Source of the DNA: Nitrospinota bacterium
GTDB lineage: Bacteria > Tectomicrobia > Entotheonellia > J063
Direction of reading: 5' to 3'
Assembly (NCBI GenBank): GCA_003696125.1
Contig: RFHZ01000759.1
Span: 1 to 5,509, forward strand
Length of the DNA: 5,509 nt
Each line of letters begins with the position of its first letter. The first letter of the stretch is position 1. The position numbers and the translations under genes were made by a program. Positions 1 to 5,509 of this stretch are shown piece by piece. The notes under the pieces are model-generated. The model saw only the letters and a program-made list of their open reading frames with translations, was not told where the DNA came from and ran no database searches.

Positions 1-603
1 ATCTATGACTTCGCCTCCCAGGGGAATGTGGTGATCATGGGCAGAGCAGCGACCATACTCTTACGCGATGTCCCCAGTGCATTACGTGTCCATATCTATT
101 GTCCATTTGAGGTGCGGGTAGAGCGTCTCATGCGCGACGAGGGGCTGACGCGAGAGATTGCCGAGCAACTGGTCAGGGAAAATGATGCCGATCGGGCCAG
201 CTATCTCAAGTATCTCTTTGACCGGGACTGGATGGATCCCGATCTCTACGACGTGATGATCAACACGGCCAGGGTTTCCCAGGAGACCGCGGTCCGCATC
301 GTCCTCAAGGCCATGGAATCCAAAGAGATTCGAGAAGGAGAGGCCAGGTCAGCCGAGATACTGGGGAACCTGATTCTGGCCAAACGGGCTGAAGAGGCCC
401 TGCTCCGGACCAAGCAGGTCAATCCCCGCCATATCACGGTCACGGTGAACCGTCCCGGGGTGGTGATCCTGCGTGGAATCGTGAGCAGTGAGAAGGAAAA
501 GCTGGCAGCCGAGGATGCGGTACTCAACGTCCCGGGAGTGGTAGAGGTGGAAAACGACCTCTACGTCACCATCGCTCCTATCGACCATCTCGACTTCTCC
601 TGA
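1..603 (+). CDS. Cytidylate kinase-like protein with C-terminal BON domain (5' partial)
   Basis: The frame is open from base 1, so the true start lies upstream; 200 residues are visible before the TGA. Residues 1 to about 110 match the C-terminal half of the cytidylate kinase-like P-loop family: a DFAxQGNVVIMGRA strand, then RVxRLM, then RxxYLKxxFDRDWMDPDLYDVMINT (about residues 65-89), which is the LID and closing strand region. The P-loop itself would lie in the missing N-terminal part. About residues 120-191 form a BON-like domain, with a VTVNRPGVVILRGIVSS strand pair and a VPGVVEVENDL ending. BON domains are usually linked to membrane or ligand binding; here it may act as a sensory or docking module, which is inference. 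The usual GRG(A/G) of the family reads GRAA here. NMP kinase activity cannot be judged without the N terminus. priA follows after 35 bases on the same strand. Family assignment is fairly firm, substrate unknown. Confidence 0.82.
   Translation: MYDFASQGNVVIMGRAATILLRDVPSALRVHIYCPFEVRVERLMRDEGLTREIAEQLVRENDADRASYLKYLFDRDWMDPDLYDVMINTARVSQETAVRIVLKAMESKEIREGEARSAEILGNLILAKRAEEALLRTKQVNPRHITVTVNRPGVVILRGIVSSEKEKLAAEDAVLNVPGVVEVENDLYVTIAPIDHLDFS
358..573 (+). other. BON domain region of the kinase-like protein
   Basis: This segment encodes the BON-like module: an N-terminal helix (LAKRAEEALLR), a strand ending in V-x-N-x-x-G-V-V-x-L-x-G, a helix rich in K/E/A, and the closing V-P-G-V-V-x-V-x-N-D-L strand. 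This order follows the BON fold (alpha-beta-beta-alpha-beta). The module is attached directly to the kinase-like part by a charged linker (KEIREGEARS), in one uninterrupted reading frame. Confidence 0.72.
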
Positions 604-620
604 ACGCGGTTCCTGTGCGC

Positions 621-625
621 AAGGA
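621..625 (+). promoter_or_regulatory. Weak ribosome binding site for priA
   Basis: AAGGA lies 13 bases before the ATG at 639, a rather long spacing. It favours that ATG over the in-frame GTG at 615, which has no purine-rich sequence before it. Confidence 0.4.
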
Positions 626-638
626 AAAGAGCAGCACC

Positions 639-3110
639 ATGTCCCCCAAGCCGTATGCCAAAGTCGCCCTCTTCCTGCCCCTGCTCGATCCGCTCGACTA
701 TGCCATTCCTCCTTCCCTGCAGGGCACACTGCAGCGGGGCATGCGGGTGATGGTTCCCCTGGGACCTCGCAAAGTGACCGGCTGCGTGGTGGATCTCCTC
801 GAACACCCTTCGGTAGAAACCCCACGAGAGATCCTCGAGGTCCTGGATGCGTCTCCCCTGCTCAGTCCAGACATGCTGGCGCTGACCCGCTGGATGGCGG
901 ATTACTACTGCTGTACGTGGGGAGAAGCAATCCGGACCGCCTTCCCTGGAGGGGTACATCCCCGCAGTGTCCCCTTCTACACGTTAACAGACACGGGAAG
1001 ACAGGCACTGGTAGAGGCCAAACTCCCCGAGCAGAAGCGGGAGATCCTGGCTCTGTTACTGGCAGAGGGGGAGTTACGAGAGAGCACGCTGCGCCGAAAA
1101 CTGGGTCGGACCATGTTACGCCGGCATCTGCGTTCCTTAGAAGCCCAGGGATACGTGCAACGGGATCTCCCGCTGTTTCGACCCGTACAGCCCAAACGGG
1201 TGAAGGTGGTCACGCTCAGAGTATCCCGGGCAGAGGGGGAAGCGATGGCGGCCTCTTTGCATCAGCGGGCCCCCAGGCAGGCCCAGGCTCTTCGCCTCCT
1301 CCTCCACCACCCTTCCCTGCCTCTAGCGGAGATGATGAAGACGCTGGGAGGAGGATATGGGGTCGTCCCGACCCTGGGGCAAAAAGGGGTGGTGGAGATT
1401 CAGGAGCAGACCATCCTGCGCATCCCTTCCCTCTCTCCCCTGGACGAGCAGGCCTCTGTGCCGCTGGCGCTCACCCCGGATCAGGCAGAGGCCTGTGCCC
1501 ACATCATCAACAGCATAGAGGCCAGGCAATTCCGGGTCTTTTTGCTGCATGGGGTCACCGGAAGCGGGAAAACCGAGATCTACCTGCAGACGATCGCCCG
1601 TGTGCTACAGCAGGGCAGAGATGCCCTGGTACTGGTACCGGAGATCGCCCTTACTCCCCAACTGGTCCATCGCTTTTACCGCCGCTTCCCGGGCCAGATC
1701 GCTGTCCTGCACAGCAAACTCTCGGCCGGAGAACGCCTGGACACCTGGAAACGCATCCAGCAAGGGAAGGTTCGTATCGTCATCGGGGTTCGCTCCGCCC
1801 TCTTCGCTCCCTTGCCCCGTCTCGGGATCATCGTGGTGGATGAAGAGCATGACTCCTCTTATAAACAGGAGGAGACACCCCGCTACCAGGCACGCGATCT
1901 GGCGATCGTGCGGGCCCGGCTGGTCAATGCCGTGGTCCTGCTCGGCTCAGCCACCCCCTCTCTGGAGTCGTTTTTCAATGCCCGGCAGGGGAAGTACACC
2001 TATCTCTCCCTGCCCCATCGCATCGGCCACCGGCCCCTCCCCCCCATCGAGATCGTCGATATGCGGCAGGCAGGGATGCATCAGTCAGATGCAGACCGCC
2101 TGGCTGCGGGTATTCTCTCCAGGCCGTTACGAAAAGCCATCCAGGAGGCGTTATCCCGCAAAGAACAGGTCCTCCTCTTCTTGAATCGCCGTGGCTATGC
2201 CGCTTTTCTCCAGTGCCAGGAGTGCGGGTACTTCTATTGCTGTCCCCGCTGTAGTGTCTCTCTGACCTATCACCGGGGAGATCATACCCTGCGCTGTCAT
2301 TACTGTTATCACATCCAACGGGCACCAGATCTCTGTTCTCGCTGCCGGGGAAACACCCTGCGCTATCGAGGCGTGGGAACGGAGCGGGTTGAGCGGATAG
2401 TAGAGCAGTGCTTTCCCCAGGCGCGTATAGCCCGCATGGATCGTGATACGACCCGTAGCAAATCTGCCCATACCGAAATCTTGCAAAAGCTCCGCCGGGC
2501 AGAGATCGATATCCTCATCGGAACCCAGATGATCACCAAAGGCCATGATTTTCCGGGTATTACCCTGGTGGGAATCCTCTCGGCCGATTCCTCCCTGACC
2601 ATTCCCGATTTCCGGGCCGCAGAACGGACCTTTCAACTCATCACCCAGGTGGCAGGACGAGCCGGACGGGGGGACAATCCGGGTCTGGTCATCGTGCAGA
2701 CGTATACCCCGGAGCACTACGCGATCCAGAAGGCCCAACAATACGACTCTCCCGGCTTTTACGAGGAGGAGCTGCGCTACCGGGCGCAACTCACCTATCC
2801 GCCGTATGCCCGTCTGGTCGTCTTAAGGCTGGAAGGGGAACAAGCAGAAGAAGTGGAACAGGGGAGCAAGGAGGTGGGGACCCTCTTCCGGCAGGTGAGT
2901 GAGGGAGAGGGGATCGAGGTGCTGGGACCGGCACCGGCGATTATCGCCCGTATCAAGAATCGCTATCGCTGGCAACTGCTACTCAAAGGCGCACAGGTCA
3001 AGCGCTTGCATGCCGTGCTTCAGCAGGGGCTCCATCATCTCCGACAGCAGAAAATCCTCCCCACCACAGTCTCCCTGGTGGTCGATGTGGATCCGGTCAA
3101 TCTCCTCTAG
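639..3110 (+). CDS. priA: Primosomal protein N' (replication restart helicase PriA)
   Basis: PriA is a superfamily 2 3'-5' DNA helicase that recognises stalled forks and D-loops and starts reloading of the replicative helicase in the cytoplasm. The 823-residue product is complete. It has an N-terminal 3'-end-binding domain (about 6-105, beginning AKVALFLPLLDPLDYAIP) and a winged-helix region (about 130-190). The helicase core carries Walker A GVTGSGKT (305-312, K311), VPEIALTPQL, the Walker B box DEEH (401-404), GSATPS (436-441), GTQMITKGHDFP (from 628) and QVAGRAGR (670-677). Two zinc sites lie between the helicase lobes, with cysteines 526, 529, 535, 538, 553, 556, 566 and 569 in the standard spacing. 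The C-terminal domain includes LGPAPAIIARIKNRYRWQLL (from about 762). The ATG at 639 gives the N terminus normal for the family; GTG 615 would add eight poorly conserved residues. It is longer than E. coli PriA (732 residues) but normal for many other phyla. Confidence 0.97.
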   Translation: MSPKPYAKVALFLPLLDPLDYAIPPSLQGTLQRGMRVMVPLGPRKVTGCVVDLLEHPSVETPREILEVLDASPLLSPDMLALTRWMADYYCCTWGEAIRTAFPGGVHPRSVPFYTLTDTGRQALVEAKLPEQKREILALLLAEGELRESTLRRKLGRTMLRRHLRSLEAQGYVQRDLPLFRPVQPKRVKVVTLRVSRAEGEAMAASLHQRAPRQAQALRLLLHHPSLPLAEMMKTLGGGYGVVPTLGQKGVVEIQEQTILRIPSLSPLDEQASVPLALTPDQAEACAHIINSIEARQFRVFLLHGVTGSGKTEIYLQTIARVLQQGRDALVLVPEIALTPQLVHRFYRRFPGQIAVLHSKLSAGERLDTWKRIQQGKVRIVIGVRSALFAPLPRLGIIVVDEEHDSSYKQEETPRYQARDLAIVRARLVNAVVLLGSATPSLESFFNARQGKYTYLSLPHRIGHRPLPPIEIVDMRQAGMHQSDADRLAAGILSRPLRKAIQEALSRKEQVLLFLNRRGYAAFLQCQECGYFYCCPRCSVSLTYHRGDHTLRCHYCYHIQRAPDLCSRCRGNTLRYRGVGTERVERIVEQCFPQARIARMDRDTTRSKSAHTEILQKLRRAEIDILIGTQMITKGHDFPGITLVGILSADSSLTIPDFRAAERTFQLITQVAGRAGRGDNPGLVIVQTYTPEHYAIQKAQQYDSPGFYEEELRYRAQLTYPPYARLVVLRLEGEQAEEVEQGSKEVGTLFRQVSEGEGIEVLGPAPAIIARIKNRYRWQLLLKGAQVKRLHAVLQQGLHHLRQQKILPTTVSLVVDVDPVNLL
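2214..2345 (+). other. PriA cysteine-rich zinc-binding insertion
   Basis: Eight cysteines follow the pattern C-x2-C-x5-C-x2-C-x14-C-x2-C-x9-C-x2-C, the arrangement that binds two zinc ions in PriA and is needed for primosome protein contacts and helicase function in E. coli. All eight ligands are present. A ninth cysteine (C534) sits just before the third ligand, where E. coli has tryptophan. Confidence 0.9.
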
Positions 3111-3150
3111 CCTCTCATCCAGGCAGCGAGCTCATCTTACCGTAGAGCAC

Positions 3151-3158
3151 AGGGGGAG
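3151..3158 (+). promoter_or_regulatory. Strong ribosome binding site for the CxxC protein gene
   Basis: AGGGGGAG ends five bases before the ATG at 3164. This is a strong Shine-Dalgarno match and fixes the start, supporting that the downstream small gene is real. The remaining bases between the priA stop (3110) and this site show no hairpin or T-run. Confidence 0.7.
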
Positions 3159-3163
3159 CGACG

Positions 3164-3640
3164 ATGCAGAAGAAACGCCGTGTCTGTCCCCTTTGCCGGC
3201 AACGGGTGGAAGAACTCATCACCAACCTCCTGGCAGAAGGGGAAGGGATTGATCTTACCTTGATTCATGCCGAATATCCGCATTGGCAGGAAGAACAGGG
3301 ACTCTGCCCCCAGTGTCTGGAGTATTACCGGGCCCGCGAACGCTCCCGCTGGATCGATGTCTCTCCTCTCCTCGCCCTGTACTCTGCCTGGTTTCTTCCC
3401 TCCTCCCCTCCTCTTTCCCTCTCGCCAGCCCCGATGCTCACCAAACTGGCTCAGCGTTACACCCTGTCCATCGTGGAGATGGCCATGGTGGAAGCGATCT
3501 TCCTGGATCGCCCTACCCTGCGTGACGTGCTAAAGATCCTCCAGCAATGGCGACGCCAGGGGGCGATACAGATCTCCTATCCTCCGGCTTTCTACGCCGA
3601 GGTGAAGGCCCACTGCACCCCAGAATCAGAAGAAGAATGA
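3164..3640 (+). CDS. Hypothetical protein with two CxxC pairs, probable metal-binding
   Basis: This 158-residue gene has a strong ribosome binding site and starts 53 bases after priA. I do not recognise a named family. The N-terminal third holds CPLC (C8, C11) and CPQC (C48, C51), separated by 36 residues, a spacing consistent with one zinc ribbon or treble-clef site. Between them is a helix-like segment (VEELITNLLAEGEG) and an H-x-x-Y-P-H-W stretch. A Pro/Ser/Leu-rich linker follows (about 77-90). The C-terminal part (91-145) looks helical, with alternating hydrophobic residues (LTKLAQRYTLSIVEMAMVEAIF, then VLKILQQWRR), and the tail is acidic (ESEEE). There is no signal peptide or clear membrane segment, so a cytoplasmic location is likely. 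Lying between priA and a cyclase gives no functional clue by itself. Nucleic-acid or protein binding is possible but unproven. Confidence 0.78.
   Translation: MQKKRRVCPLCRQRVEELITNLLAEGEGIDLTLIHAEYPHWQEEQGLCPQCLEYYRARERSRWIDVSPLLALYSAWFLPSSPPLSLSPAPMLTKLAQRYTLSIVEMAMVEAIFLDRPTLRDVLKILQQWRRQGAIQISYPPAFYAEVKAHCTPESEEE
3392..3423 (+). repeat. Uninterrupted 32-base pyrimidine tract inside the CxxC protein gene
   Basis: Every base from 3392 to 3423 is C or T. In the reading frame it encodes the Phe/Leu/Pro/Ser linker at residues 77-87, so codon choice in a low-complexity linker is the simplest explanation. Confidence 0.6.
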
Positions 3641-3645
3641 CTAAA

Positions 3646-3655
3646 GGATCGATCC
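3646..3655. repeat. 10-base perfect palindrome GGATCGATCC
   Basis: GGATCGATCC lies five bases after the stop of the CxxC protein gene. It has no loop and no T-run after it, so it is not a rho-independent terminator. It may be chance, or a dimeric protein-binding or restriction-type site. Confidence 0.3.
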
Positions 3656-3667
3656 AAAAGTGACGAT

Positions 3668-3697
3668 AGGGAGAGAGGGGGCAGGGAAGAGAGAGAA
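3668..3697 (+). repeat. Purine-rich tract in the leader of the cyclase gene
   Basis: Twenty-nine of 30 bases are A or G; the one exception is C at 3682. It falls in the 88-base gap before the cyclase gene and contains several Shine-Dalgarno-like GGGAG and AGAGG runs that have no start codon at a useful distance. A role in RNA binding or translation is possible but not shown. Confidence 0.5.
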
Positions 3698-3716
3698 TAG
3701 CGGCTTCCTTTTGAGC

Positions 3717-3721
3717 AGGAG
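3717..3721 (+). promoter_or_regulatory. Ribosome binding site for the cyclase gene
   Basis: AGGAG stands seven bases before the ATG at 3729, an ideal spacing. The next in-frame ATG at 3738 would be 16 bases away, so 3729 is preferred. Confidence 0.75.
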
Positions 3722-3728
3722 CTATACG

Positions 3729-5509
3729 ATGCACGATATGTGGGAACGGGCCTGGAATCGTCTTCAGCAAAGCCCGGATGCGAGAGACAGCACCGAGGAA
3801 AAGACGGCCTCCTCTGCAAAGCCTCCCCTCGCCGATACGATCCAGCAGGATCCCCGGGCAAAAGGGGAGGAAACAGGGGGAGGACCCAATCCCCGGGTAG
3901 AGAACCTGCTGCGTCTTCAGGCCGAAATCCATGAAGAATTGCGGCATCTGACCCAAAACCTCTGTCTTCTCTGGGCCGATGTGGTCGGCTCTACCGCCTA
4001 CTACCAGAAACATGGCGATGTGGAAGGCCGGCTTTTCATCCAACAGCACAATGATCTGCTCTCCCCCCTGATCGAGAAACATGGGGGGAAGGTGATCAAG
4101 ACCGTCGGTGATGCGATCATGGCCTCTTTTAGCAGCCCAGAGAATGCTCTTGCCGCAGCCATTGCTATCCAACGGGAACTACAGGCCCATGCCCGGAGTA
4201 CGCTGGAAGAGGATCACCTGCACAGCAAGATCTCTCTTCACTACGGCAAGGCCCTGGTAGAAACGAATGATATCTACGGGGACCTGGTCAACCTCCCCGT
4301 ACAACTCAACGAACAGGCCGAACCGGATCAGATCCTTATCTCCCAGAGCGTGTACGAACAGGTGAAGCACCGTCCCGATCTGATCCTCCTCCCGCTGCCC
4401 CCCTTTTACCGCAAAGAGAGTGGGGAGAGTATCCCTGTATACGAGGTGGTGTGGCAGGAAGGAGGAGAGAAGCTCGATTTTGCCATTTTCCGGGACTTCA
4501 AGGGCCAGTATAAGGCCTGCTTTTACTGCGGACTCCAGGAGCACGCGACCAGTCTCTGTCCCTCCAAACACCTGGAAGGAAACCCTCGCTGTTTGCGGGC
4601 GCTGGGGTATTTACCGATCTCAGAAGTCCTGACCCTTTTCCGGCAGGAGGATCTCAGTGCCTTTTCACCCCTTGACTCCAGGAATGCCCGGGTATTTGAG
4701 GGGTTCTATGAGATCTCTTTTCCCTATCAACTCCGGTTTCTCCGCAAGGTGTGGCTGGCCAAGACCGAGGACTGGAACGAGGTGGAGCGTCAACCCCTCT
4801 CCCACTCCCACCGGCTGGTCGGCACCTCGGTCTGGCGGGGCTTAGACTGTCTCCGGGTCGGCCGGTACGATCAGGCCCGGACGTTCTTCCTGGCCGCAAT
4901 GAACAGGGATCCCCGCGATTATAAGCCTCATGTGGCCCTCGGCTTTTGGGAGATGGAAAACGGAAACCCGTCCCGTGCCCTCCACCACTGGAGACAGGCC
5001 CTCTCTCTGGCCCAGAATCTCCTGCAGGAGGTCTATATCTCCCTCTTGATGTACCGTCTTTACGAAATCAACGGCAAAACAGAACTGGCCAGGCAAGAAC
5101 TCTACAAGATCCTGGCCAAGGACCCCTATCTGTACGAGGCGAACTATCAACAGGTGGTCTTGCTGGCCAAAGAGGGCAAAGAGGAGGAAGTACTGGCCAA
5201 GCTCCAGAAGCTGATCCAGGAGGACTGGCTGGTCTACCTCAAGGTGGTCCTTGACCCGGCCTTCGCCCCCTTGCGTCCCATCCTCTACCCTTTCCTCCAG
5301 CAGATGTTCCAGGAAGCGCGTACCAACGCGATCAGGCAGCTCCATCAGGTCACAGAAGAACTGAATCGCCTGCACGTCTGGTATCCTCCCCCTGCCCGTA
5401 TCCCGACAGAGATCAACCGAAGCCTGGAGAGCATGCGGCGGCATATCAAAAGCAACAGCTTTTTGGGATACCAGGAAGCTGCTTATGAAGGACAGTCCCT
5501 CCAAACCCG
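3729..5509 (+). CDS. Class III adenylate/guanylate cyclase-like protein with zinc knuckle and TPR repeats (3' partial)
   Basis: The frame is open for 593 codons and leaves the window without a stop. Residues 18-57 are polar and probably disordered. Residues 78-242 form a class III cyclase homology domain, which would make cyclic AMP or GMP from ATP or GTP. Metal-binding aspartates are D84 (WADVVGST) and D128 (KTVGDA). K124 and D181 are the adenine-specifying pair, and N188 is the ribose-orienting asparagine. The transition-state arginine expected four residues after N188 is Q192, in VNLPVQLNEQAEP, so activity is uncertain. Residues 264-277 form a CCHC zinc-knuckle motif. About 365-500 contain three or four TPR-like repeats: A383/F387/A390/P395, A417/W421/A424, A454/L458/I461/P466, and a weaker fourth. 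These suggest protein-protein contacts. There is no signal peptide or membrane segment. The start is set by AGGAG at 3717. It lies 88 bases after the CxxC gene; co-transcription is plausible. Confidence 0.88.
   Translation, partial: MHDMWERAWNRLQQSPDARDSTEEKTASSAKPPLADTIQQDPRAKGEETGGGPNPRVENLLRLQAEIHEELRHLTQNLCLLWADVVGSTAYYQKHGDVEGRLFIQQHNDLLSPLIEKHGGKVIKTVGDAIMASFSSPENALAAAIAIQRELQAHARSTLEEDHLHSKISLHYGKALVETNDIYGDLVNLPVQLNEQAEPDQILISQSVYEQVKHRPDLILLPLPPFYRKESGESIPVYEVVWQEGGEKLDFAIFRDFKGQYKACFYCGLQEHATSLCPSKHLEGNPRCLRALGYLPISEVLTLFRQEDLSAFSPLDSRNARVFEGFYEISFPYQLRFLRKVWLAKTEDWNEVERQPLSHSHRLVGTSVWRGLDCLRVGRYDQARTFFLAAMNRDPRDYKPHVALGFWEMENGNPSRALHHWRQALSLAQNLLQEVYISLLMYRLYEINGKTELARQELYKILAKDPYLYEANYQQVVLLAKEGKEEEVLAKLQKLIQEDWLVYLKVVLDPAFAPLRPILYPFLQQMFQEARTNAIRQLHQVTEELNRLHVWYPPPARIPTEINRSLESMRRHIKSNSFLGYQEAAYEGQSLQT
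4518..4559 (+). other. CCHC zinc-knuckle motif within the cyclase protein
   Basis: Residues 264-277 read CFYCGLQEHATSLC, an exact C-x2-C-x4-H-x4-C match. The aromatic residue inside the first CxxC, the glycine right after it and the proline right after the last cysteine also fit zinc knuckles. It lies just after the cyclase domain and before the TPR region. Zinc binding is inferred from the pattern. A further cysteine at 288 lies outside the motif. Confidence 0.65.

Noticed and set aside
615-638. GTG at 615 as the priA start
   Set aside because: It has no ribosome binding site and would add eight residues not typical of PriA; ATG 639 has a purine-rich AAGGA upstream and a normal PriA N terminus.
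917-1843. 308-codon open frame on the + strand in another frame of priA
   Set aside because: The translation is rich in Gly, Pro, Arg and Ser with no recognisable motif, and it overlaps well-conserved PriA sequence throughout. It is an out-of-frame shadow.
2151-2789. 212-codon open frame on the - strand
   Set aside because: It is antisense to the zinc-binding and helicase motifs of PriA, so it is a shadow.
3641-3667. Transcription terminator after the CxxC gene
   Set aside because: The only symmetric sequence is the loop-less GGATCGATCC palindrome, with no T-run following it.
3740-3934. 64-codon + strand frame at the start of the cyclase gene
   Set aside because: It overlaps the cyclase frame, has no ribosome binding site of its own and shows low-complexity Gly/Arg/Ser content.
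3513-4172. 219-codon open frame on the - strand
   Set aside because: It crosses the end of the CxxC gene, the gap and the cyclase catalytic motifs, all of which are supported on the + strand. No motif is seen in the reverse product.
4842-5504. 220-codon open frame on the - strand
   Set aside because: It lies wholly opposite the TPR region of the cyclase protein, whose forward frame shows a repeated TPR pattern. Leu/Gln/Asp-rich reverse translation is expected from the Leu/Gln-rich coding strand.

Overview
The window is a compact, moderately GC-rich stretch of bacterial chromosome. Four protein genes lie head to tail on the + strand, with gaps of 35, 53 and 88 bases. No RNA gene, mobile element, CRISPR array or convincing terminator was seen. 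The outer two genes run off the ends of the window. The combination of a cytidylate kinase-like/BON fusion, a long PriA and a class III cyclase with tetratricopeptide repeats (TPRs) suggests a Gram-negative environmental lineage of the Desulfobacterota, Nitrospirota or NC10 type. That placement is inferred from domain content only and is weak.

Layout: (1) bases 1-603, the 3' part of a cytidylate kinase-like protein fused to a C-terminal BON domain. (2) Bases 639-3110, a complete priA for the primosomal replication-restart helicase, with all helicase motifs and all eight zinc cysteines. (3) Bases 3164-3640, a 158-residue protein of unknown function with two CxxC pairs that probably bind a metal. 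(4) Base 3729 to the window end, at least 593 residues of a class III nucleotidyl cyclase followed by a CCHC zinc-knuckle motif and several TPR-like repeats. This last gene is the longest reading frame in the 3' third. It has no stop codon within the window.

The even strand and short gaps suggest co-transcription of at least genes 1-3, and possibly gene 4. Apart from PriA, whose role is housekeeping DNA restart, no shared pathway can be read from the sequence. The most unusual part is the cyclase. It keeps both metal-binding aspartates and the adenine-specifying lysine and aspartate, but has glutamine where the transition-state arginine normally sits. It also carries an exact C-x2-C-x4-H-x4-C zinc-knuckle pattern, a motif best known from retroviral and eukaryotic nucleic-acid-binding proteins.
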